Shown here: in pieces, positions 1-5,159 of the stretch
How the letters are laid out: each line of letters opens with the position of its first letter
How positions within the stretch are numbered: position 1 is the first letter of the stretch
Origin: Aliivibrio_A kagoshimensis
GTDB taxonomy: Bacteria > Pseudomonadota > Gammaproteobacteria > Enterobacterales > Vibrionaceae
NCBI RefSeq assembly: GCF_050337105.1
Contig: NZ_JAKJSQ010000124.1
Span: 1-5,453, forward strand
Length of the DNA: 5,453 bases
Direction: 5' to 3'
Program-made: the position numbers and the translations under genes
Notes under the pieces: model-generated
The model's database searches: none
The model's input: only the letters and a program-made list of their open reading frames with translations
What the model was told of the DNA's origin: nothing

Positions 1-80
1 CTATAGATCAACAATTTCCAATTTTAATATTGATCTGAGACAATTCTCCCGTTAATTAACTACGAAGAGGTAGGTTGTTG
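1..80. other. 5' flank of yvcK; no complete gene
   Basis: This is an A/T-rich stretch upstream of yvcK. It contains an imperfect dyad with arms AGATCAA (5-11) and TTGATCT (30-36) separated by 18 nt, with no T-run after it. I see no convincing -35/-10 pair for yvcK. The sequence just before the start, AGAGG (66-70) plus TAGG (71-74), is purine-rich and serves as the ribosome binding region. In vibrios the neighbour on this side is, as I recall, moaA transcribed the other way, so this may be part of a divergent promoter region. That is context knowledge, not visible here. Confidence 0.4.
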
Positions 81-971
81 ATGACAGCTTCATCATCAAA
101 ACAGATCGTTGCCATTGGCGGTGGTCATGGTTTAGGACGTGTATTATCAGCACTTAATGAGCACGGTAGCCATGTTACTGGTATCGTTGCTACCACAGAT
201 AATGGAGGGTCCACTGGCCGCATTAGAGAATGTCAGGGCGGTATTGCCTGGGGAGACACTCGAAATTGCATCAACCAGTTAATCACAGAACCTTCGATCA
301 GCTCCATGATGTTCGAATATCGTTTCAAGGGCAATGGTGAGTTAGATGGGCACAATCTTGGTAACTTAATGCTCACCGCGCTTGATAACTTGAGCATCCG
401 CCCATTAGACGCGATTAACCTGATTCGAGATATGCTTAATATTGAAACCAAAATCATCCCGATGTCTGAACATCCATCCGATCTTGCCGCGCTGACCACT
501 AGCGGAATAAGAGTGAATGGTGAAACTAATATTGATGAGATGACTGAAACGCTTCAGCGTCTCTACTTAGACCCTGCCGTCACCGCGACCTCTGAAGCCA
601 TTCAAGCCGTTTCTACAGCGGATCTTATTCTTCTAGGCCCAGGGAGCTTTTTAACCAGTATCATGCCTCCGTTATTGCTACCTGAGCTGGGCAAAGCCAT
701 CGGAGTCAATACTGCAGCTAAATTGGTGTTTATTGACAACCTGTCGCCGGAAGCGGGCCCAGCTAGCTATATGGATAAGAGGAGTATGCTGGAATGGTGT
801 GAAAGAGCATGCCAAGGTCGTAAAGTGGATAGTATTATTGGTGATATCACCTACCCTGAACTTGTTGATGATTATCACTGTATTACCGCGCAACTTGCCT
901 CACCGAATCATGAATGGAGACATAATCGCGAAAAACTAAAAGAGGCGATTGAGCAACTCATTATCCGTTAA
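81..971 (+). CDS. yvcK: YvcK family protein (CofD-like, gluconeogenesis factor / UDP-sugar-binding type)
   Basis: A 296-residue protein of the YvcK/YbhK branch of the CofD-like fold. Family members are soluble cytoplasmic proteins; in other bacteria they bind UDP-N-acetylglucosamine-type sugars and are needed for normal wall synthesis and growth on gluconeogenic carbon sources. They are not thought to make coenzyme F420 despite the CofD kinship. Visible motifs are the N-terminal glycine-rich nucleotide loop GGGHGLGR (residues 13-20), TDNGGSTGRIR (39-49), GHNLGNL (90-96) and GPGSFLTSI (186-194), in the family order. Length is close to E. coli YbhK (about 300). ATG at 81 is chosen over the in-frame TTG codons at 75 and 78: TAGG (71-74) lies 6 nt and AGAGG 10 nt before the ATG, while a TTG start would sit almost on the Shine-Dalgarno. 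The last 36 bp overlap the end of luxU on the other strand. Exact biochemical role in this organism is inferred only from family. Confidence 0.92.
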   Translation: MTASSSKQIVAIGGGHGLGRVLSALNEHGSHVTGIVATTDNGGSTGRIRECQGGIAWGDTRNCINQLITEPSISSMMFEYRFKGNGELDGHNLGNLMLTALDNLSIRPLDAINLIRDMLNIETKIIPMSEHPSDLAALTTSGIRVNGETNIDEMTETLQRLYLDPAVTATSEAIQAVSTADLILLGPGSFLTSIMPPLLLPELGKAIGVNTAAKLVFIDNLSPEAGPASYMDKRSMLEWCERACQGRKVDSIIGDITYPELVDDYHCITAQLASPNHEWRHNREKLKEAIEQLIIR

Positions 972-1292
972 TAGTGTTTCAATATCAGACAATGAAGCAC
1001 TAATGACTCTTAGGTACTCGTGAAGATGCCGATCTATCCATTCAGCATCTTTTTCTTTCGCTTTGTGTTCAAACTTCATGGCTAATAGCGCTAAGGGTTT
1101 AGCCCCAAAACTCTCTGCGCTGCTTTTAAAGCTGTGGCTTATCTGTTCAATAGTCACCATTGAAGCCTGCATGTTAAGAAGAGAAAACTGATCGCGTAAC
1201 TCATTGCGAAAAAGAGAGAGCAACATAGCCAGATTCTCCTCTCCGACCTCTTCAATCAGCTGTTTTAACACAGTAGACTCTATATAATGCAT
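936..1292 (-). CDS. luxU: Phosphorelay protein LuxU (histidine phosphotransfer, Hpt domain)
   Basis: A 118-residue single-domain Hpt protein. In the vibrio quorum-sensing relay LuxU takes phosphate from the hybrid sensor kinases (LuxN, LuxPQ, CqsS types) and passes it to the receiver domain of LuxO, in the cytoplasm. The Hpt signature ISHSFKSSAESFGA is visible, with the phospho-accepting histidine at residue 53; V. harveyi LuxU has a closely similar ISHALKSSAASFGA. The rest is helical and diverged from the V. harveyi protein (114 aa), so identity rests on the motif, the length and the position after luxO. Three consecutive ATGs (1298, 1295, 1292) are possible starts. The Shine-Dalgarno AGGGG (1299-1303) abuts the first and is 6 nt from the third, so 1292 is preferred; choosing 1298 would only add two Met. 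It lies 30 nt after luxO, with no promoter or terminator seen between, so it is probably co-transcribed. Its 3' end overlaps yvcK by 36 bp in opposite orientation. Confidence 0.93.
   Translation of the reverse strand: MHYIESTVLKQLIEEVGEENLAMLLSLFRNELRDQFSLLNMQASMVTIEQISHSFKSSAESFGAKPLALLAMKFEHKAKEKDAEWIDRHLHEYLRVISASLSDIETLLTDNELLNRLF
972..1002 (+). terminator. Hairpin immediately after the yvcK stop codon (possible 3'-end structure)
   Basis: TAGTGTTTC (972-980) pairs with GAAGCACTA (994-1002), giving 9 bp including one G-U wobble (T977 with G997) around a 13-nt loop. It begins at the base after the yvcK TAA. No T-run follows, so it is not a standard intrinsic terminator; it could protect the yvcK mRNA 3' end or be coincidental. 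It lies inside the luxU reading frame; in the luxU transcript the wobble becomes an A-C mismatch, so the fold favours the yvcK strand. Confidence 0.3.
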
Positions 1293-1322
1293 CATCATCC
1301 CCTATACTCATAACTCATTGAG

Positions 1323-2738
1323 TTACTCACTCCATCGCTGAATTTTTCTATATATCGTTGATGGACTCACTTCTAAAAAAGAAGCCGCTTTAATAATATT
1401 TCCATCGCAAGCTTCGATGGCTATTTCGATAATTCTGCGTTCTGCAACCCATAACGGCTCAATGGCTACCGTATCTTCAATGCTGATCTTATCCAGCTCT
1501 TTTTTAGGTTTCGTATTCTGCATTGGTAGTTTTGATGCTTCAGGTTCTACCGCCACGGGTTCGACATTTAACGGAGCGGGTAACATGGCTACGGTTACCT
1601 CTTTACCTTTATTTAACACCACAATATTTCGAATCACATTTTGCAGCTGTCTGACATTGCCAGGCCAGTCATACTCTTCAAACCGGGTTGTCACTTCGCG
1701 GCTGAAAGTAATAAAGTCCCTCCCCTCCTCTTTTGACATATGCCCGAGAATCGAGTGACCAATTTCAATCACATCGTCCCCCCGCTCACGCAATGGCGGC
1801 ATAGCCAGTGGAATCACATGTAAACGGTAGTACAAATCTTCACGGAATCGCCCCCCCTCTACCTCTTTCCAAGGATCTCTATTCGTGGCACAAATAAAAC
1901 GTACATCCACTCTCTTCATCTCTGAAGATCCAACCTTCTGAAAGGTGCCAGTCTGTATAAAGCGAAGTAATTTCTTCTGTACCTCTAAACTCATCTCACA
2001 AATTTCATCAAGAAACAGCGTACCGCCATCGGCTAATTCAGCAGCGCCTTGCCGATCGGCCACCGAGCCTGAAAATGCCCCTTTTATGTGACCAAAAAGC
2101 TCACTTTCAATTAAATCGGTGGGAATAGCTGCGCAGTTAATGGCAATGAAATCTTTATCGCCTCGACGACTTCTCGCATGTACTGCCTCTGCACACACTT
2201 CTTTACCTGTTCCGCTCTCGCCGGTAATAAAGACTGTCGCTTTGCTCGATGCTGCTGAATCAATCACACGATACACTTTTTGCATTAACAGACTGCTACC
2301 AATAAACCCTTGATGACTTCTATTTTGGAGCACATCTCTCTCATGCCCCATACTTTTCTTATTGGCTTGATGAAGTGCGTTTTGTACCGTTATCCGTAGC
2401 TTATCTGCAGAACATGGCTTAAGTAGAAAATCTTGGGCACCAAACCGCATAGCTTCAACTGCAGAGTCGATGGAACCATGCGCAGTCATTAAAATGATAG
2501 GAATATCAGGATGTATGACTCTCACTTCATGCAATACATCCATACCAGGCATATCGGGTAAATGAAGATCTAAAAGAATGAGGTCAGGTTTGCAATATTG
2601 AATCTGTTCTAAGGCCAGTTTACCCGTAATAACAATCTCAACATCGTAACCTAATGGGTTTAGGTATGAACGGTAGAGCGCCGCAACGGATATGGTATCC
2701 TCAACCATTAAAATACTTTTACCAATCATTTTTGCCAT
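1323..2738 (-). CDS. luxO: Quorum-sensing sigma-54-dependent response regulator LuxO
   Basis: A 471-residue NtrC-type activator. Phosphorylated LuxO, made at low cell density, activates the qrr small RNAs with RpoN. Domain order: receiver (about 7-122) with acidic Asp14, phospho-acceptor Asp57 in LILLDLHLPDM, Thr85 and Lys107; AAA+ sigma-54 interaction domain (about 144-375) with Walker A GESGTGKE (173-180), Walker B LFLDE (241-245), ATN sensor (284-286), RFREDLYYRL arginine-finger region (297-306) and WPGNVRQLQN (358-367); a polar linker (about 388-425); and a Fis-type helix-turn-helix (about 433-469). The loop that is normally GAFTGA reads GAFSGS at 220-225, which is unusual. The start is the ATG at 2738: AAGGGGG (2744-2750) lies 5 nt upstream. 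The in-frame TTG at 2753 lies upstream of this Shine-Dalgarno and is rejected. It is the first gene of luxO-luxU. LuxO-type operators in its upstream region suggest negative autoregulation, as reported for V. harveyi. Confidence 0.95.
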   Translation of the reverse strand: MAKMIGKSILMVEDTISVAALYRSYLNPLGYDVEIVITGKLALEQIQYCKPDLILLDLHLPDMPGMDVLHEVRVIHPDIPIILMTAHGSIDSAVEAMRFGAQDFLLKPCSADKLRITVQNALHQANKKSMGHERDVLQNRSHQGFIGSSLLMQKVYRVIDSAASSKATVFITGESGTGKEVCAEAVHARSRRGDKDFIAINCAAIPTDLIESELFGHIKGAFSGSVADRQGAAELADGGTLFLDEICEMSLEVQKKLLRFIQTGTFQKVGSSEMKRVDVRFICATNRDPWKEVEGGRFREDLYYRLHVIPLAMPPLRERGDDVIEIGHSILGHMSKEEGRDFITFSREVTTRFEEYDWPGNVRQLQNVIRNIVVLNKGKEVTVAMLPAPLNVEPVAVEPEASKLPMQNTKPKKELDKISIEDTVAIEPLWVAERRIIEIAIEACDGNIIKAASFLEVSPSTIYRKIQRWSE

Positions 2739-2743
2739 TACAA

Positions 2744-2750
2744 CCCCCTT
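2744..2750 (-). promoter_or_regulatory. luxO ribosome binding site (decides the start)
   Basis: The minus strand reads AAGGGGG with a 5-nt gap to the ATG at 2738. This places the start at MAKMIGKS and excludes the upstream in-frame TTG (2751-2753). In V. harveyi the luxO leader is itself a Qrr target. Here I find only a 5-nt AGUUG in the leader that matches CAACU of the Qrr1 core, which is too short to claim pairing. Confidence 0.6.
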
Positions 2751-2781
2751 CAACGATACAACTCAACAAAGCAGCACTATG

Positions 2782-2794
2782 TTGCATATTGCAA
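2782..2794. promoter_or_regulatory. LuxO operator, luxO-proximal (distal to qrr1)
   Basis: TTGCATATTGCAA is a perfect match to the remembered LuxO consensus TTGCA-WWW-TGCAA shared by vibrio qrr promoters, and is a near-perfect dyad. Its centre (2788) is about 127 bp upstream of the predicted qrr1 start and about 50 bp upstream of the luxO ATG, well placed to repress luxO as well as to act as an enhancer for qrr1. Confidence 0.75.
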
Positions 2795-2829
2795 ATTATT
2801 TTCGCATATCGATTTGCAATATGCGAAAA
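2784..2829. repeat. Nested inverted repeats spanning the LuxO operators
   Basis: Two inverted repeats interlock here. GCATATTGCAAAT (2784-2796) is the exact reverse complement of ATTTGCAATATGC (2812-2824), with 15 nt between. Inside it TTTTCGCATA (2799-2808) is the exact reverse complement of TATGCGAAAA (2820-2829), with 11 nt between. The first follows from two near-palindromic LuxO sites in opposite orientation; the second is not explained by the operators alone. The region lies upstream of both luxO and qrr1. Confidence 0.7.
2814..2826. promoter_or_regulatory. LuxO operator, qrr1-proximal (one mismatch)
   Basis: TTGCAATATGCGA matches the LuxO consensus except for G instead of A in the last half-site. 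Its centre (2820) is 32 bp from the centre of the first operator, about three helical turns, so both sites would face the same side of the DNA, as expected for cooperative loading of an AAA+ enhancer-binding protein. It lies about 95 bp upstream of the predicted qrr1 start. Confidence 0.65.
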
Positions 2830-2887
2830 ATAAATACAAACAATGTGATAGGTTCTAGGTTTTATGTCATCTTTTTGACTTTAATGA

Positions 2888-2904
2888 TTGGCTCGAACTT
2901 TGCT
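2888..2904 (+). promoter_or_regulatory. Sigma-54 (RpoN) -24/-12 promoter of qrr1
   Basis: TTGGCTCGAACTTTGCT fits the sigma-54 consensus YTGGCACGRNNNTTGCW with one mismatch (T for A at 2893). The invariant GG is at 2890-2891 and GC at 2902-2903. Taking C2903 as -12 puts the start of transcription at about 2915, one base before the first Qrr1 stem. LuxO-P is expected to act from the operators at 2782-2826. Confidence 0.85.
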
Positions 2905-2914
2905 ATATTAACTA

Positions 2915-3022
2915 TGATTCTTTTAAGCCAAAAGAATCACCTAGCCAACTGACGTTGTTAGTGAATGCAAATTCACATGAACAATAAAGCCACCCGAATT
3001 TATTACGGATGGCTTTTTTTTT
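2915..3022 (+). ncRNA. qrr1: Qrr1 quorum regulatory small RNA
   Basis: A Qrr-family Hfq-dependent RNA of about 105-108 nt, divergent from luxO as in other vibrios. Qrr RNAs pair with mRNAs of quorum-sensing regulators (luxR/hapR/litR type, and in some species aphA, luxO and others). The conserved core lies at 2941-2965 and includes CCAACTGACGTTGTTAG, the diagnostic target-pairing segment. Predicted folds: stem 1 GATTCTTTT/AAAAGAATC (2916-2924 with 2930-2938, loop AAGCC); stem 2 in the core (CAAC/GTTG around TGAC); stem 3 GTGAAT/ATTCAC (2961-2966 with 2971-2976) capped by GCAA; an A/U-rich single-stranded stretch (about 2977-2985) suitable for Hfq; then the terminator (2986-3022). The 5' end is set from the sigma-54 promoter. 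Stem 1 differs from the G/C-rich stem I recall for V. harveyi and V. cholerae Qrrs. Confidence 0.93.
2986..3022 (+). terminator. Rho-independent terminator of qrr1, probably also serving uvrB
   Basis: AAAGCCA plus CCG (2986-2992, 2994-2996) pairs with CGG plus TGGCTTT (3006-3008, 3010-3016), with one C-A mismatch (2993/3009) and a 9-nt loop. Nine T residues (3014-3022) follow, of which the first three also pair in the stem. In the opposite RNA the mismatch becomes a U-G wobble, giving an 11-bp continuous stem, followed by the weaker tract TTTATTGTT. It begins about 20 bp beyond the uvrB stop, so it can terminate uvrB from the other side. Confidence 0.88.
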
Positions 3023-3041
3023 AACTATAATCCAAAGTTAA

Positions 3042-5072
3042 TCAACTATTTATTATAAATCTCTTCCTCAACTCTTCAATTTCATCTCTCGTTTGTGCTG
3101 CCATTTCAAACTCCAGATTTTGGGCGTGCTCATACATCACCTGCTCCAACCTAGCGATCTCTTTATCCAGCTGTTGCGGTGTAAAACTGACATATTCGGC
3201 AGAAGGCTCAGCCACTTTTGATAGCGCTATTTTGGGTGCCTTACGAACCTTATGCTTCGCCGCATTCCCTAGTTCTAAAATGTCACCCACACGCTTGTTC
3301 AAAGCTTGAGGTTTCACCCCCATGTTCTCATTATGTTGTTGCTGTTTGGCTCGGCGGCGATTCGTTTCGCCCATCGCTCGTTCCATCGACCCCGTGATCT
3401 TATCCGCATACAAAATGGCTTTACCATTAATGTGCCTAGCCGCTCGACCAATGGTCTGGATCAGTGAGCGTTCAGAACGTAAGAACCCCTCTTTATCGGC
3501 ATCTAAGATAGCGACCAATGAGACTTCTGGCATATCTAAGCCCTCACGCAGTAAGTTAATGCCCACTAACACATCAAACTCACCCAATCTAAGATCTCGT
3601 ATTATTTCAACTCTCTCTACCGTATCGATATCAGAGTGTAAATAACGCACTCGAACGCCGTGTTCATCCAGATACTCCGTTAAATCTTCTGCCATACGCT
3701 TAGTTAATGTAGTAACCAGCACTCTCTCATTTAGTTTCTCTTTAACGCGGATCTCAGACAACAGATCATCAACCTGCGTGGCAACCGGTCGCACCTCAAG
3801 TTCAGGATCCAATAATCCAGTAGGACGTACAACCTGCTCGGCAATATCACTTCCCGACTTTTCTAATTCATAATTACCTGGCGTTGCAGAGACATAAATA
3901 GTTTGTGGGGCGATAGATTCAAACTCTTCAAACTTTAATGGACGATTATCGAGCGCAGACGGTAAACGAAAGCCATACTCAACCAGCGTCTCTTTACGTG
4001 ATCGGTCCCCTTTATACATGGCACCAATCTGCGACACCGTCACATGAGATTCATCAATGATTAACAGCCCATCTTTAGGCAGGTAATCAAACAACGTAGG
4101 GGGTGACTCTCCATCGGCACGACCACTTAAATACCGAGAGTAGTTCTCAATGCCCGAACAGAACCCCAATTCATTCATCATCTCAATATCAAATTGTGTT
4201 CGCTGGGTGATACGTTGCTCTTCAATCAGTTTATTACTGTCCAGAAGCTGCGCTTGTCGAACAGTGAGATCCACTTTTATCTGCTCGATGGCGTCTAGAA
4301 TTTTCTCTCTCGGGGTGACGTAGTGCGTTTTAGGATAAACCGTGCAGCGTGGAAGATCTTTTTGAGTAATGGAACCGGTTAGCGGATCAAAAATACTGAT
4401 TCGCTCTACTTCATCATCAAACAACTCAATTCGTATTGCATCGTGCTCTGACTCTGCAGGAAAAACATCAATCACCTCGCCTCGAACTCGAAAAGTCCCT
4501 CTCTCGAAAGCCATATCATTGCGAGAATACTGCAATTCAGCTAACCGCCTTACAATATCTCGTTGATTAATAAAATCCCCGCGGCGTAAATGCAGCATCA
4601 TTTTTAAATATGAGTCTGGATCACCTAAGCCATAAATAGCCGATACCGATGAGACAATAATGGCGTCTTTCCTCTCTAATAACGCTTTGGTGGCTGAAAG
4701 CCTCATTTGTTCAATGTGTGCGTTAACGGAGGAATCTTTTTCAATAAAGGTGTCGGTTGTTGGAACATACGCTTCAGGTTGATAATAGTCGTAGTAAGAG
4801 ACAAAGTACTCAACCGCATTATTTGGGAAAAAAGCTTTCATCTCCCCATACAACTGCGCCGCTAACGTTTTATTAGGGGCCATGATCAAAGTAGGACGAC
4901 CAGATTTAGCAATCACATTCGCTAAAGTGAATGTTTTACCTGACCCCGTCACCCCTAATAACGTCTGATGAGCTAAACCCGAGTCCAGCCCACTATATAA
5001 ATCGTTGATCGCCGTTGGCTGATCACCCGCTGGTTGATACTCTGATACTAATTCAAATTCACTGCTCACCAT
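3042..5072 (-). CDS. uvrB: Excinuclease ABC subunit B (UvrB)
   Basis: A complete 676-residue UvrB, the damage-verifying helicase-like subunit of nucleotide excision repair. It receives DNA from UvrA and recruits UvrC for incision. Visible motifs: Walker A GVTGSGKT (40-47); the tyrosine-rich beta-hairpin region YYDYYQPEAYVPTTDTFIE (93-111) that inserts between the strands; Walker B IIDESH (338-343); SATPG (395-399); helicase motifs YLHSDIDTVER (477-487), VGINLLREGLDMPE (503-516) and QTIGRAARH (539-547); and a C-terminal UVR domain (about 634-669) that binds UvrC/UvrA. Length is normal for the family (about 670). The ATG at 5072 is preceded by GGGG (5077-5080), 4 nt away. It ends in TGA about 20 bp from the shared terminator. 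A LexA-like box and promoter lie about 40 bp upstream, consistent with SOS control as in E. coli. The gene seems intact and ordinary. Confidence 0.98.
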   Translation of the reverse strand: MVSSEFELVSEYQPAGDQPTAINDLYSGLDSGLAHQTLLGVTGSGKTFTLANVIAKSGRPTLIMAPNKTLAAQLYGEMKAFFPNNAVEYFVSYYDYYQPEAYVPTTDTFIEKDSSVNAHIEQMRLSATKALLERKDAIIVSSVSAIYGLGDPDSYLKMMLHLRRGDFINQRDIVRRLAELQYSRNDMAFERGTFRVRGEVIDVFPAESEHDAIRIELFDDEVERISIFDPLTGSITQKDLPRCTVYPKTHYVTPREKILDAIEQIKVDLTVRQAQLLDSNKLIEEQRITQRTQFDIEMMNELGFCSGIENYSRYLSGRADGESPPTLFDYLPKDGLLIIDESHVTVSQIGAMYKGDRSRKETLVEYGFRLPSALDNRPLKFEEFESIAPQTIYVSATPGNYELEKSGSDIAEQVVRPTGLLDPELEVRPVATQVDDLLSEIRVKEKLNERVLVTTLTKRMAEDLTEYLDEHGVRVRYLHSDIDTVERVEIIRDLRLGEFDVLVGINLLREGLDMPEVSLVAILDADKEGFLRSERSLIQTIGRAARHINGKAILYADKITGSMERAMGETNRRRAKQQQHNENMGVKPQALNKRVGDILELGNAAKHKVRKAPKIALSKVAEPSAEYVSFTPQQLDKEIARLEQVMYEHAQNLEFEMAAQTRDEIEELRKRFIINS

Positions 5073-5113
5073 GTCACCCCATTACCATCAATTACTAAAC
5101 GCCCCAACGCGAA

Positions 5114-5133
5114 TACTGTGAAAATATACACTA
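5114..5133. promoter_or_regulatory. Candidate LexA (SOS) box of uvrB, one core mismatch
   Basis: TACTGTGAAAATATACACTA has the spacing of the gammaproteobacterial LexA operator TACTGT-N8-ACAGTA. The left half is perfect and the right half reads ACACTA, so the core is CTG-N10-CAC rather than CTG-N10-CAG. It overlaps the proposed -10 of uvrB, the usual place for a LexA block, and uvrB is a classic SOS gene in E. coli. The mismatch suggests a weaker operator. Confidence 0.55.
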
Positions 5134-5152
5134 CTTTTGCCGTTATCGTCAT
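5123..5152 (-). promoter_or_regulatory. Candidate sigma-70 promoter of uvrB
   Basis: On the minus strand a -35-like ATGACG (5147-5152, four of six consensus bases) is followed after 18 nt by TATATT (5123-5128) as -10. This would start transcription about 40-45 nt before the uvrB ATG. The -35 is weak. The overlap with the LexA-like box supports the assignment. Confidence 0.4.
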
Positions 5153-5159
5153 CATTTGC

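Noticed and set aside
5..36. Dyad AGATCAA/TTGATCT as a terminator or riboswitch part
   Set aside because: 7-bp arms with an 18-nt loop and no T-run; the window edge prevents any judgement on a larger RNA fold.
233..499. Minus-strand reading frame of 88 codons inside yvcK
   Set aside because: It is the antisense shadow of a well-supported gene; no ribosome site and no recognisable domain.
1417..1758. Plus-strand reading frame of 113 codons opposite luxO
   Set aside because: Antisense to the LuxO AAA+ C-terminal part and linker; composition is low-complexity Ser/Thr and has no family features.
2751..2753. TTG as luxO start, five codons upstream
   Set aside because: The strong Shine-Dalgarno AAGGGGG lies downstream of this TTG and 5 nt before the ATG at 2738; nothing suitable precedes the TTG.
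2739..2790. Base pairing of Qrr1 with the luxO leader
   Set aside because: Known in V. harveyi, but here only AGUUG in the leader matches the core without interruption, so the sequence alone does not support it.
2799..2812. A third LuxO operator between the two called sites
   Set aside because: TTTTCGCATATCGA shares GCATAT but lacks the TGCAA half; better described as an arm of the inner inverted repeat.
2692..2952. Plus-strand reading frame of 86 codons crossing the luxO start, operators and the start of qrr1
   Set aside because: It runs through the LuxO operators, the sigma-54 promoter and the Qrr1 core; no ribosome site was seen, and the stop lies within Qrr1. The regulatory reading explains the region better.
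3322..3645. Plus-strand reading frame of 107 codons inside uvrB
   Set aside because: Shadow of the highly conserved UvrB helicase motifs on the other strand.
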